Of a DNA stretch of 64,000 nucleotides, positions 7,601-15,659 are shown one piece after another. The stretch covers positions 1 through 64,000 of the forward strand of contig NZ_QPJD01000004.1 in assembly GCF_003337375.1 (NCBI RefSeq), read 5' to 3'. The DNA comes from Paenibacillus prosopidis. Its GTDB lineage: Bacteria; Bacillota; Bacilli; Paenibacillales; Paenibacillaceae. The number at the start of each line of letters is the position of its first letter. Position 1 is the stretch's first letter. A program made the position numbers and the translations under genes. The notes below the pieces were generated by a model. That model was not told the DNA's origin, did not search any database, and saw only the letters and a program-made list of their open reading frames with translations.

Positions 7601-8354
7601 TCGCGTTCGTCACTTGTCCCATCGTTTGCTTGACCGTTATGAATTCAAGCACGTCGGGATGCCAATCATTAATCATAAGCATTAAGGCGCCCCTTCGACT
7701 TCCCCCCTGCTCGATCAAACCCGTCGTATAGCTGAACAACCCTCCCCAGGATACCGCTCCGCTGGACGAGCCGTTAACACCGGCTACAATGGAGCGCCGC
7801 GGCCGCAGCGAAGATAAATTCATCCCCACGCCGCCGCCGCGCGCCATGATTTCCGTCATTTCGGCGAGTGTCTTCATGATGCCGCCGCGGCTGTCCTTCG
7901 GAGACGGAATGACATAGCAGTTGAAAAGCGTCAGCTCCTCGCTTGCGCCGGCGCCTGCTGCAATTCGTCCGCCGGGTACGAGCTTCCAATCATCGAGGAT
8001 ATAACGAAACTTCTCCTGCCACTCCTTCTGCTTATCCTCACCGCTCTCCACCGATGCCACCGCCCCGGCTAACCGGTCCCACATTTCCTCAGGCGTCTTC
8101 TCGATCGTAAGTGTCAGCTTGTCAACGCTTGAATCCACAAGATCTCCATTCCGCAAACGTACCGTCACTGTCCTGCCTTCGCGTGCGACCACTTCCCCGA
8201 CTTCCTTGGCAGGGAATTTCGGATCATCCTTCGTTAGAACGAGTACGACGTCACCGACCTTCGTTTCATTCGTATCTGCATTTTTCCAAGCATACCGGTC
8301 CAAAAAGATTTTTTCGCTCAGACCTTCGAGCCGTTTTCCGCGTTTCGTCCCCAT
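4689..8354 (-). CDS. nrdJ: Class II adenosylcobalamin-dependent ribonucleotide reductase, intein-containing precursor
   Basis: The enzyme reduces ribonucleotides to deoxyribonucleotides with a thiyl radical generated from coenzyme B12, without oxygen. The precursor is 1221 residues; removing the intein (352-727) leaves 845. Visible extein features are FNCYVIPSP (redox Cys146), ARGGGVGMNLSSLRPR, STNP-CGEQGLPGWGVCNLS (thiyl Cys728 and redox Cys739), VTVLTQAPTGSTGTM, a TSCPD-type domain near 1060-1130 (GMAYITINDLNGTPCEIFLN) and a C-terminal zinc-ribbon/redox tail (CPSCGS...CNNCGYSRCN). A good start and site lie at 8354. An NrdR-type operator overlaps its promoter. A second, class Ib reductase is encoded at 41.7-45.2 kb. 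Confidence 0.96.
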   Translation of the reverse strand: MGTKRGKRLEGLSEKIFLDRYAWKNADTNETKVGDVVLVLTKDDPKFPAKEVGEVVAREGRTVTVRLRNGDLVDSSVDKLTLTIEKTPEEMWDRLAGAVASVESGEDKQKEWQEKFRYILDDWKLVPGGRIAAGAGASEELTLFNCYVIPSPKDSRGGIMKTLAEMTEIMARGGGVGMNLSSLRPRRSIVAGVNGSSSGAVSWGGLFSYTTGLIEQGGSRRGALMLMINDWHPDVLEFITVKQTMGQVTNANLSVCVSNAFIRAVKDDLDWELVFPDTKEADYNELWTGDIDEWRRLGKRVIHYKTVRARDVWHTIIESAWKSAEPGVVFMEYYNQMSNSWYFNPIISTNPCFHPDTRIATEFGLIRIEDLFKQAENKSFNIVTDNRLVQQAQIVGGRSYEIAGTNIRSATVFPTGLKQTVKIALGNGMELKVTPEHRVFTVEGWKEAQQLTSKDVVYIQSGKGQFVDNDHLGEQWGMFLGWLTGEGWLSKRGDIGMVFSQEDEEVIPRMIEAGKKFSGAEAKLFKRDNGTSQLFWWRKAFREQLMEFGIKAVPSGEKEVPECIFTASKETVVAYLQALFSADGTVYDKDEMHRSVRLTSSSKKLLQDVQLLLLNFGIHGLIYSRNKKQQQFFTYTTKTGEQRIYEGKPFYELILSENNIVGFKEEIGFKFISRKQAALERISRNSRKNEKFVSRVVSVTEAEWAQVYDITESVTNSLIANGMVVHNCGEQGLPGWGVCNLSAVNLSKFYDEEKHDVAWDELAKVTRWSVRFLDNVIEKTPYHFEENERNQKLERRIGLGTMGLAELMIKLGVRYGSAESLEFLDKLYSFIARESYLASSEIAAEKGSFQAFDGEKFVQSGFMRNIIEKFPEVGAAVAEHGIRNVTVLTQAPTGSTGTMVGTSTGIEPYFAFEYFRQSRLGFDKQYVPIAQEWKDAHPGEELPDYFVTAMSLSAEDHIRTQAVIQRWVDSSISKTANCPADFTIEETKRLYELAFELGCKGVTIYRDGSRDVQVLSTDKSTEKEEKVEETAVVEAEHDKQYKRRPQVLRGATYKVNTPFGMAYITINDLNGTPCEIFLNVGKAGSDVFAMAEALGRVSSLFLRYGDHGNKVKLLIKHLKGIGGSGAIGFGVNRVESIADAVAKALEIHTDSAEEQAAAVENSFLLGNQSKVEAARTEQLIVKSDLKAAITSRDLCPSCGSASLINIEGCKQCNNCGYSRCN
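6174..7301 (-). other. LAGLIDADG intein inside NrdJ (376 residues)
   Basis: A self-splicing protein element with a homing endonuclease. It starts with Cys1 (CFHPDTRIATEFGL), has the block B motif TPEH at about residues 83-86, two LAGLIDADG helices (LGWLTGEGWL near 129 and LQALFSADGTV near 225), block F (VYDITESVTNSLIANG) and ends VVHN followed by +1 Cys. All residues needed for standard splicing are present. The endonuclease acidic residues (Glu in GEG, Asp in ADG) are also present, so it may still be able to home. The +1 Cys is the catalytic thiyl-radical residue of the host enzyme. Confidence 0.95.
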
Positions 8355-8414
8355 GCATTTCCTCCTCTATCCACCTCGCACCTCAGGCACATCATGTAAA
8401 TAATATATGCTTAA

Positions 8415-8468
8415 GGCACAATATATTGTGCTGTTAAACCATTATACTATACTACATATTGATAAACA
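8415..8468 (-). promoter_or_regulatory. nrdJ promoter with NrdR-type operator boxes
   Basis: GCACAATATATTGTGC (8415-8430) is a perfect 16-base palindrome matching the NrdR box. A degenerate second box has its core at 8451-8460 (CTACATATTG, 33 bases away). On the minus strand TATAAT lies at 8440-8445 with a weak TGTTTA-like -35 about 17 bases upstream. The strong box would lie just after the start site and the weak box between -35 and -10. NrdR is the dATP/ATP-responsive repressor of reductase genes. The rest of the 8355-8630 gap shows no further gene. Confidence 0.8.
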
Positions 8469-8630
8469 CTCTGAAATTTAGCTGAATTTAACAACCTGCT
8501 CCGCTTTCATGCCCTCTCTCACTCTTTTGCTTGTCCATTCTCTTTTTTAGAAGGCTTCTTATTATTATTTGTTGAAAAGGCAATACTAATTAATACTTAT
8601 CCCCTTTAAATGCGGAAGGAGCTGCACGAG

Positions 8631-10454
8631 ATGACATTCCCTACAACGCCGCAGGCTGCCTCAGCCGAATCAGGCCCAGCCATCGTTACACGCAAGCTGC
8701 ATCCGCTCGTTGATCTGCAATGCGACCGGACCTGGTTCGAGGAGCTGCAAAATCGACTTTCCCGGGGCGGTCCATGGGATGATTGGACGTTATATCAGCT
8801 CGCCATGGAAGCTGAGCAAGCCAAACGAATTGAGAGTTTCGATCAGCTGCTTTCCCTACGGTCTCTACCTTCATTTGAGCCGATGCCGCACCAAATTAGT
8901 ACGGCGCGCAAGGTCGTGCACGAGATGGGCGGCCGCGCCATTCTTGCGGATGAGGTCGGTCTCGGCAAAACGATAGAAGCCGGTCTCGTGCTCAAAGAAT
9001 ATATTGTCCGCGGTCTCGCCAAGCGTGTCTTAATACTTGTTCCGGCGTCACTGGTGCTTCAATGGGTGCGTGAGCTGAATCAGAAGTTCGGCATTCCTGC
9101 CGTAGCCCAGAAGAAGGAGCATACGTGGGGCTATGATGTAGTCGTAGCTTCAATGGATACCGCTAAGCGAGATCCCCACCGTGAAATCGTTCTCGGGACC
9201 GACTATGACCTGATCATTATTGACGAGGCGCATAAGCTGAAAAACAAAAAAACGACGAACTATCAATTCGCTAATTTGCTGCGCAAAAAATATTGTCTTC
9301 TGCTGACAGCGACACCTATTCAGAACGACCTCGACGAGCTATTCAACCTCATTACGCTGCTGAAACCGGGTCAGCTTGGAGGACAAAGCGAATTCGCTGC
9401 CAATTTTGTCGTAGATAAGCGTTTACCGAAAAATGAGGATCAGCTGCAGGAAGCACTCTCTACGATCATGATTCGCAACCGGCGCGGTGACGGCGGCATC
9501 CATTTCACGAAACGCTTTGTCAAAAATATTCCGCTCGAGCTATCCGAGGATGAGAAAGCGCTCTACGATGCGGTCACCGGCTTCGTTAAGGAGCGCTATG
9601 AAGAGAGCGGAGGCGACTTAACGAGCATGCTATCCCTCGTTACGCTTCAACGCGAAGTTTGCAGCAGCCGGGACGCCGTCTTCTTAACGCTTGTGAACCT
9701 ATTTAAGAAAACGGCCGAGGACTCGCCAATGCGTCCGAAAATTTGGGAGCTGGTAGAGAAAATCCGTAATATCAAAGCGAATACGAAAGCGGAGAAAGCG
9801 ATGGAGCTTGTCAAAGAAATGAATGACAAGGTCATTATTTTCACCGAGTACCGGGCGACGCAGGAATATTTGCTCCAGTTTTTCCGCGCGCAAAATATGA
9901 TCGCAGTTCCGTACCGGGGCGGCATGAACCGCGGTAAGAAGGATTGGATGATGGATCTGTTCCGCGGCCGGGCGCAGGTTCTGATTGCGACGGAAGCTGG
10001 CGGCGAAGGCATTAATCTGCAGTTTTGCCACCATATGATCAATTTCGATTTACCTTGGAACCCGATGCGGGTCGAGCAGCGAATCGGACGCGTACACCGC
10101 CTTGGTCAGACAGAGGATGTTAAAATATACAACCTCTGTACACTCGGAACGATTGAGGAGTATATTGTAAATTTGCTGCATGAAAAGATTAACCTCTTTG
10201 AGCTAGTCATCGGTGAGCTGGATCATATTTTGGAGCGGTTTGAGAAGGGCGACGGCTCGCTGGAGCAAAAACTGGCAAAAGTGCTCCTGGAAGCTGGCAA
10301 TGATACGGACTTGAAGCAGCAGCTCAATCAATTAGGCTCCTCCCTCAGCCGAATTCGCGACGAGGTGAAGACGGGGAAAAATCCGTACGCCACTAGTCCC
10401 GAACTGCTTGTTAAGCTGGATTCACTAGGACAAACAGTGGAGGTGAGACCTTGA
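8631..10454 (+). CDS. yqhH: SNF2-family helicase/ATPase, YqhH-like
   Basis: A 607-residue superfamily 2 ATPase of the SNF2/RapA type. Walker A is ADEVGLGKTIEAGLVL, the DEAH box is IIDEAHKLKNKKTTNYQFAN, motif III is LLTATPIQNDLDELFNL, and the C-terminal helicase lobe carries EAGGEGINLQFC and EQRIGRVHRLGQ. Such proteins move along duplex DNA and remodel bound protein; the role of YqhH itself is not established. The start at 8631 (MTFPTTPQ) follows GGAAGGAG, a better site than the ATG at 8610. Its stop overlaps yqhG by 4 bases, so the two are translationally coupled. Confidence 0.9.
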   Translation: MTFPTTPQAASAESGPAIVTRKLHPLVDLQCDRTWFEELQNRLSRGGPWDDWTLYQLAMEAEQAKRIESFDQLLSLRSLPSFEPMPHQISTARKVVHEMGGRAILADEVGLGKTIEAGLVLKEYIVRGLAKRVLILVPASLVLQWVRELNQKFGIPAVAQKKEHTWGYDVVVASMDTAKRDPHREIVLGTDYDLIIIDEAHKLKNKKTTNYQFANLLRKKYCLLLTATPIQNDLDELFNLITLLKPGQLGGQSEFAANFVVDKRLPKNEDQLQEALSTIMIRNRRGDGGIHFTKRFVKNIPLELSEDEKALYDAVTGFVKERYEESGGDLTSMLSLVTLQREVCSSRDAVFLTLVNLFKKTAEDSPMRPKIWELVEKIRNIKANTKAEKAMELVKEMNDKVIIFTEYRATQEYLLQFFRAQNMIAVPYRGGMNRGKKDWMMDLFRGRAQVLIATEAGGEGINLQFCHHMINFDLPWNPMRVEQRIGRVHRLGQTEDVKIYNLCTLGTIEEYIVNLLHEKINLFELVIGELDHILERFEKGDGSLEQKLAKVLLEAGNDTDLKQQLNQLGSSLSRIRDEVKTGKNPYATSPELLVKLDSLGQTVEVRP

Positions 10455-11410
10455 ATGAGAAGCAGGTCCATAAATTCGTAAATCGCTATTTGGAAGCTAC
10501 AGAATGCTCCATTCTGGAAAAATCGCCCGCCCATTTTACGGTTAAGCTGTCCCCCTTCGCCGACCGTGAGCTAACGAACCGTCCCTATTATTGGAGCTTC
10601 GTTGACCGGGTAGGCGCAGAACCGGAGACAATGACTTACTTGCTTGTAACCGATAAGCAAAAATATGATGCCGAGGAAGAGAGTAAAGCGAAAGCAAAAG
10701 CATCAGATCAGCCTGATGCTTCGGCAACTTCGCAGGATGCAGCCGCTAATGCAGCGCTTGGACGCTCTCTCGGTTTCATCCACGGCAGCCTGGCCGCGCC
10801 TGCGCGCGTGCCTCGGGAGGATTTATATTTTGGCGCCCGTAAGCTGGATCAGCTGTTTGACGCTGCCAAATCAAAGGGCAGCTACGTTTATTTGTTTCAG
10901 GAGCCGGATAAGCGCAGCAGCAATCCGTTCAGCTCCACACCTTACACCGCTTGGCTCGGCGTTAACATGCGCGTCGAGTTCGCTTGTGACCGGAAGCGTG
11001 AGGAAATTCATTGCTTTGGTGTTTCGCTTGCAACGGGATTATGTGTTGAACAATTTCACGATCGGCTGCTGTCGCACAAGCTCACGCCAAGGCTCCCAGC
11101 CAATATCCATATAACAAAAAACGGTCTTTCCTTCAATAAGGCGCTCGGCATCGTGGAGCAGGCACTGGAACGCAAGCTGCGCGGTTATGATTACAGCTGG
11201 GCGGCAGACGCTTCCGCGAGGCTGGAGGAGGAGCTCGTGAGAATAGGCAGCTACTATGAACCGCTCATAAAAAACGCGATTGCGGAAACAAGGCAGGCAA
11301 TCGAAGAGCAGTTCACCCAAAGGCAAGCCGAGATACGTTGGCAATACGAGCCTCGTGTGACCGCATCCGCCATTAACTGCGGCATCTTTCACCTTGAAGG
11401 GATCGACTGA
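10451..11410 (+). CDS. yqhG: YqhG family protein
   Basis: A 319-residue soluble protein beginning MNEKQVHKFVNRYLEATECS. I recognise it as the YqhG family from its sequence style and from its fixed position after yqhH in Bacillales. It has no signal peptide and no catalytic motif that I can see. Residues about 75-100 are an Ala/Lys/Asp-rich linker. The coupling to yqhH (4-base overlap) suggests that the two proteins act together, but the job is unknown. Confidence 0.85.
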   Translation: MNEKQVHKFVNRYLEATECSILEKSPAHFTVKLSPFADRELTNRPYYWSFVDRVGAEPETMTYLLVTDKQKYDAEEESKAKAKASDQPDASATSQDAAANAALGRSLGFIHGSLAAPARVPREDLYFGARKLDQLFDAAKSKGSYVYLFQEPDKRSSNPFSSTPYTAWLGVNMRVEFACDRKREEIHCFGVSLATGLCVEQFHDRLLSHKLTPRLPANIHITKNGLSFNKALGIVEQALERKLRGYDYSWAADASARLEEELVRIGSYYEPLIKNAIAETRQAIEEQFTQRQAEIRWQYEPRVTASAINCGIFHLEGID

Positions 11411-11449
11411 CGAGCATTAGACGATATCCGCAGCTAAACGTCAAAAAAA

Positions 11450-11467
11450 GGCGGTCCCCGGACCGCC
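11450..11467. terminator. GC-rich hairpin between yqhG and the next gene
   Basis: GGCGGTCC and GGACCGCC form a perfect stem with a minimal loop. The T tract is on the minus strand (seven A's precede the stem on the plus strand), so it would work as an intrinsic terminator for minus-strand transcription. Both neighbouring genes are on the plus strand, so its effect on yqhG is uncertain. Confidence 0.4.
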
Positions 11468-11534
11468 ACAACATGACATGATGCAACAGCCTTCTTAAAG
11501 CTTGTCCATTACAATAGAGATGAGGTGATCACAT

Positions 11535-12428
11535 ATGCGAAAAAAATTTATAAGACTGACTGCGGCATGCGTATTAACCGCTCTCGTGTTATATTCTGGC
11601 GGATTAAAGACGCAGCCTGCAGCTGCAACAGCTATTCCTGCGACATCAGATCAACCGCTTGAGCAGCAAGCGCAGCTATGGGTAGACGAGCTGGCGAATC
11701 AGCCTCATTTTGAAAAATGGAAGCTCGCATCCTTGCAAATCTCCCCCATCGGTCCAGGTACGCATAGCTGGCTCGTCCTCGTAAAACAAAATAAGGAGAC
11801 CGTCGGTTATTTAGTTGTAAACGCGGTCGAGAATGGCGGCTTTCAGCTGGGAGAATACGGTACTAGCCGTCAACCTTTGTTCGATGATCAAACCTTATCG
11901 CGATCAATTAAACAACTTGAGCTGCTGAAGCCGGCTGACAAAACCGAAGCGTTATACATTCACCCGCTGCTCGCCGCATGGAAGGTGACAGCAGATCAAG
12001 AAACTTATTTTACGGATGCCGCAAGCGGAGAGCTTCTTCCAGTAGAGTCGAAAGACTGGCTTGCTGCCTCTTACACGCCATTGATTCATGCGGAACGGAT
12101 GCAAGCTCCTGCAAGCGCTAAGCTGTTAAAGCATGTCTCCTTACCCTCATTCGATCGATATGCAAGGCTTCCCTGGTTGACCAAGGAGCCTCTTCAAGTA
12201 GGAATCAGCACTTATTCATCACTTTTTGCAAAAATAAACAGCAAAGAACAGCTCCGTTATACCGCAGAGCTGTTTGAAGGACAAATGCTGTATGTCTGGT
12301 CCATCGTCGGCTACAACAAATGGGACAGCGGTCATCTTTACCTCGCGCTTGAAGCAGGTGAAGATGGATCCGAACGCAGGTACGTTCCGCTTCTGTTGCT
12401 CATTGAGCTAGGTCACTTTTACCGGTGA
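11535..12428 (+). CDS. Secreted hypothetical protein
   Basis: A 297-residue protein with a typical signal peptide (MRKKFIRLTAACVLTALVLY, then a likely cleavage near AAATA). The mature part has no Cys cluster, no repeats and no catalytic motif that I recognise. A GAGGTG site lies 7 bases upstream of the ATG. It sits between yqhG and yqzE, where Bacillus has the comG competence operon; here no com gene is seen. Function unknown, probably extracytoplasmic. Confidence 0.7.
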   Translation: MRKKFIRLTAACVLTALVLYSGGLKTQPAAATAIPATSDQPLEQQAQLWVDELANQPHFEKWKLASLQISPIGPGTHSWLVLVKQNKETVGYLVVNAVENGGFQLGEYGTSRQPLFDDQTLSRSIKQLELLKPADKTEALYIHPLLAAWKVTADQETYFTDAASGELLPVESKDWLAASYTPLIHAERMQAPASAKLLKHVSLPSFDRYARLPWLTKEPLQVGISTYSSLFAKINSKEQLRYTAELFEGQMLYVWSIVGYNKWDSGHLYLALEAGEDGSERRYVPLLLLIELGHFYR

Positions 12429-12619
12429 CGCTGCTCGCGTCCCTTCCACCATAACATAACGCTCATCGGCCCCCAGCCAAACCAATGCGTCAGCCAAGGC
12501 TCTCTTCGTTCTTTGGCTGACGTTCTTGTTTGCTTTCGCTCTTCCTTTGGTGTTTCTATATAAGCCATAAACTGCTCCGTCATGTATTTCACATAATCTT
12601 CGGCTTTAATTTTAGCCAT
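12419..12619 (-). CDS. yqzE: YqzE family small protein
   Basis: A 66-residue protein, MAKIKAEDYVKYMTEQFMAY followed by ETPKEERKQ and a C-terminal WLTHWFGWGPMSVMLWWKG. The YVKY-T--F--Y--TPKE-R pattern and the aromatic tail are typical of YqzE. The start at 12619 follows GGAG 8 bases upstream; the ATG at 12628 does not fit. Its 3' end overlaps the convergent secreted-protein gene by 10 bases. The function of the family is not known. Confidence 0.8.
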   Translation of the reverse strand: MAKIKAEDYVKYMTEQFMAYIETPKEERKQTRTSAKERREPWLTHWFGWGPMSVMLWWKGREQRHR

Positions 12620-12750
12620 TCCCGTCACTCCTTCTCGTTTACTATGATGTTATAAGGTTGCCCTGTCTGATTTGAATGTAAACATGCATGAGTTTTCCTC
12701 CAAAGAGCCACGCTAACCCTATATCAATGTGATCTGGAGGAACCAATGTT

Positions 12751-13452
12751 ATGCTGCATAAAATAGGTCTAGGCCTTATCGCGTTATGCTTCGCCGCAAC
12801 CAGCAGTACGGCAGCTGCTTCTGAATGGCCGCTTCTGCCAACCGCATCCGATCAGGATTGGGCGCTTCCATCTACGGTCGTCATCATCGACGTCGGGCAT
12901 GGCGGCATTGACGGGGGAGCAACATCGGGCGACACTCTGGAAAAGGATATCAACCTTGCCGTTGCCCGGAAGCTCTATGTGATGCTGCGTAGTCAAGGTA
13001 TCTCCGCAGTCATGAACCGTACCGGCGATTATGCGTTAAGCGAGGATAATCGCTGGCATATAAGCCGTTCAAGACACCGCAAGGACCTTTCGCATCGCCG
13101 ACAGCTTACGGAAGAGATTGAAAGCGAGCTGCTCGTTAGTCTTCATGTGAATTGGTCCAAAAAAAGCTCGCAGCACGGACCGATCGTTCTGCATCAGAAC
13201 CGCGGAGAAAGCGCCCTTCTTGCCTTCTGTATACAGGATGCGCTTAACCGGCAGCAAAAAACATCCTTTCTCCCCCGTGAAGGAAAGCCGTATTATTTGC
13301 TTAAGCGAGTGCAGCAGCCGACCGTCATCGTAGAAATGGGTTTTATTAGCAGCAGCACCGACCGCGCAATGTTGACAGACCCGCGCCGTCAGGAAGAGAT
13401 CGCGGCGGCGATCGCTTCAGGAATTAGGCAGTATAAATGGATCGTCCGCTGA
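12751..13452 (+). CDS. cwlD: N-acetylmuramoyl-L-alanine amidase (Amidase_3), CwlD-like
   Basis: A 233-residue exported hydrolase. It has a signal peptide (MLHKIGLGLIALCFAATSS), the zinc ligand motif IDVGHGGIDGGA, a second histidine in LLVSLHVNWS and the catalytic region VIVEMGFISSSTDRAML. Such enzymes cut the amide between muramic acid and L-alanine; CwlD does so to make muramic-lactam in spore cortex. Assignment to CwlD rather than another Amidase_3 rests on length and the single-domain layout. The last 36 bases overlap the convergent deacetylase gene. Confidence 0.8.
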   Translation: MLHKIGLGLIALCFAATSSTAAASEWPLLPTASDQDWALPSTVVIIDVGHGGIDGGATSGDTLEKDINLAVARKLYVMLRSQGISAVMNRTGDYALSEDNRWHISRSRHRKDLSHRRQLTEEIESELLVSLHVNWSKKSSQHGPIVLHQNRGESALLAFCIQDALNRQQKTSFLPREGKPYYLLKRVQQPTVIVEMGFISSSTDRAMLTDPRRQEEIAAAIASGIRQYKWIVR

Positions 13453-14319
13453 AGCGCGGACGAGATCCGACAGCTTTACAAATTGCACGTTTGGCTGCAT
13501 CAACGGTATGGATTGCTGCAGGACGGAAGCTGTCTTCTTTCCTGGAGGTCCGACATGTCCTATTGTAATACAGCTAACGTGCGATTCCAGATGCTTTCGC
13601 AGTACGCTCATCTGCTTCGTAATATGTTGGACGGTATAAACGTCATCGAGAAACACATGGTTTGAGACGATAGGAACATGAAGCTCAGCCGCAATTTTCG
13701 GAATAACTGTTTTGTAGGTCGTCCGGCTGTCGAGAAAAAACATTCCGCGTTCCTTGCACACGCCAAGCACTATTCGCATTACCCGTTCGTCAGCGGTTAC
13801 CTTAGAGCCCATATGATTGTTCATTCCGATTGCATGCGGAACGTCCCCAATCGCGCTCTCCACCCGTTTGCGAATCTCCTCATCGCTCATAGCAGTGGTC
13901 AGCGCACCGGGTCCAAGCCATCTCTTCAAGCCCTTTATCGGCTCCATCGGCATATGAACAATGACATCATGTCCAAGCCGGTGCGCTTCCTCTGCATCAC
14001 GCCTCGTCGTCGGCATGAACGGCATAATCGCAGCCGTAAATTTTACAGGCAGCTTCATCATCTCTTCGGTACCTGTCATCCCGTTTCCGAAATCATCGAT
14101 GACAATGGCGACCGTTCGCAGCTCTTGCTTATCTTCTGCTAAGCTTATACGGTTTAATGATGACCGTGCTGATACGGTTCCGCTGCTGATAATACCACTC
14201 ATACAAACTGCAGCTGTCAAAAATAACATTGCCGCTCTAACTGCAACTGCCAGCAGCCGCGGTTGTTTATTCCATGCCAGCTTTTCCTCTTTGCTGCAAC
14301 AATCATTCTCTTTGCTCAT
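13417..14319 (-). CDS. Divergent polysaccharide deacetylase family protein
   Basis: A 300-residue protein with one N-terminal membrane segment (LLAVAVRAAMLFLTAAVCMS) and the divergent polysaccharide deacetylase fold: VAIVIDDFGNGMTGTEEMM, HDVIVHMPMEP, IGMNNHMGSKVTADERVM and GMFFLDSRTTYKTV. The paired Asp and His residues of the metal site are present. The substrate is unknown, probably a cell-envelope glycan, outside the membrane. It converges on and overlaps the amidase gene, so the two could interfere in transcription. Confidence 0.85.
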   Translation of the reverse strand: MSKENDCCSKEEKLAWNKQPRLLAVAVRAAMLFLTAAVCMSGIISSGTVSARSSLNRISLAEDKQELRTVAIVIDDFGNGMTGTEEMMKLPVKFTAAIMPFMPTTRRDAEEAHRLGHDVIVHMPMEPIKGLKRWLGPGALTTAMSDEEIRKRVESAIGDVPHAIGMNNHMGSKVTADERVMRIVLGVCKERGMFFLDSRTTYKTVIPKIAAELHVPIVSNHVFLDDVYTVQHITKQMSVLRKHLESHVSCITIGHVGPPGKKTASVLQQSIPLMQPNVQFVKLSDLVRASADDPFILPNS

Positions 14320-14416
14320 CGCTGCTCACACCCCACTCTTTTATTACTCTCATTGTTTGTGAAGGGGATGTAAAATATGCTGAATATTTCAACTTTCAGC
14401 AACTTTCAGCAAGTTA

Positions 14417-14446
14417 TTGACTTCGCAAGCAGCCCCATGCTAACAT
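14417..14446 (+). promoter_or_regulatory. Sigma-A promoter of first tRNA-Leu
   Basis: TTGACT (14417-14422) and TAACAT (14441-14446) are separated by 18 bases and lie 20 bases before the tRNA, a normal layout for a stable-RNA promoter. Confidence 0.6.
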
Positions 14447-14466
14447 AAGGAAGCTATTCGAGATAT

Positions 14467-14553
14467 GCGGTCGTGGCGGAATTGGCAGACGCGCTAGATT
14501 CAGGTTCTAGTGGTGTAACAGCCGTGGAGGTTCGAGTCCTCTCGACCGCACCA
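14467..14553 (+). tRNA. tRNA-Leu (anticodon CAG), CCA encoded
   Basis: Acceptor arms GCGGTCG and CGACCGC close a class II tRNA with a long variable arm. The anticodon stem-loop CTAGATTCAGGTTCTAG gives anticodon CAG, and the T arm carries GGTTCGAGTCC. A73 and the CCA end (14551-14553) are encoded. The body is identical over 84 bases to the copy at 15558-15641. Confidence 0.97.
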
Positions 14554-14570
14554 ACCTAATAATCATTGAA

Positions 14571-14598
14571 CTTCGGAACATTGTTCCGAGGTTTTTTT
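14571..14598 (+). terminator. Intrinsic terminator after tRNA-Leu
   Basis: CTTCGGAAC and GTTCCGAGG form a short stem followed directly by seven T's on the plus strand. Confidence 0.8.
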
Positions 14599-14637
14599 GT
14601 TTGATGGGGCCTATCCAGTCGAGAGATCTGTACAACA

Positions 14638-14663
14638 AAAAAACGCGATTTACGCGTTTTTTA
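14638..14663. terminator. Bidirectional terminator-like hairpin
   Basis: AAAAAACGCG and CGCGTTTTTT form a perfect A/T-flanked palindrome around ATTTA. It can end transcription from the tRNA side on the plus strand and from the small ORF at 14711-14809 on the minus strand. Confidence 0.65.
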
Positions 14664-14710
14664 ATCGGAGCCTCTCATTCATTTTGCAATCGATATATGG
14701 TCTGAAAAAA

Positions 14711-14809
14711 TTATTTATTCTTCGTCTTGCCGTTTGATCCGGCTACTTCTGAATCTCGGTGGTTTCCTTCCTGCGACTTCTTGGCTTTGTTATTGTTGTT
14801 GCGGGACAT
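14711..14809 (-). CDS. Small basic hydrophilic protein, 32 aa
   Basis: The frame MSRNNNNKAKKSQEGN continues to NGKTKNK and a TAA stop. A strong GGGGAGG site lies about 9 bases upstream. The peptide is rich in Asn, Lys, Gly and Ser with no hydrophobic segment. This composition resembles minor small acid-soluble spore proteins such as SspO/SspP, but there is no clear signature, so I leave the function open. A terminator-like hairpin follows at 14638. Confidence 0.6.
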   Translation of the reverse strand: MSRNNNNKAKKSQEGNHRDSEVAGSNGKTKNK

Positions 14810-14891
14810 CCATTTTTTCCTCCCCTCTTTGCCTTGGTACCATAAAATTATGTCCCGCATCTATCTCTAATATTCGAATGACAATACTTCA

Positions 14892-15500
<609 letters not shown>

Positions 15501-15505
15501 TTAAC

Positions 15506-15535
15506 TTGACTATATCATTTATCACGTGATATGAT
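15506..15535 (+). promoter_or_regulatory. Sigma-A promoter of second tRNA-Leu
   Basis: TTGACT (15506-15511) and TATGAT (15530-15535) are separated by 18 bases, 22 bases before the tRNA. The spacer contains a TATCACGTGATA palindrome, which could be an operator for tRNA or the divergent xpt; nothing else supports that. Confidence 0.65.
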
Positions 15536-15557
15536 AATTCCTGTTGACACATTATTT

Positions 15558-15641
15558 GCGGTCGTGGCGGAATTGGCAGACGCGCTAGATTCAGGTTCTA
15601 GTGGTGTAACAGCCGTGGAGGTTCGAGTCCTCTCGACCGCA
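15558..15641 (+). tRNA. tRNA-Leu (anticodon CAG), CCA not encoded
   Basis: The 84-base body is identical to 14467-14550 including anticodon CAG and A73, but the next three bases are TCA instead of CCA. The end would have to be trimmed and CCA added by nucleotidyltransferase. A terminator follows. Confidence 0.96.
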
Positions 15642-15659
15642 TCACCCTACTAATGAACA

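Noticed and set aside
11450-11467. A confident intrinsic terminator for yqhG
   Set aside because: The T tract is on the wrong strand for plus-strand transcription, so I list it only as a hairpin with low confidence.
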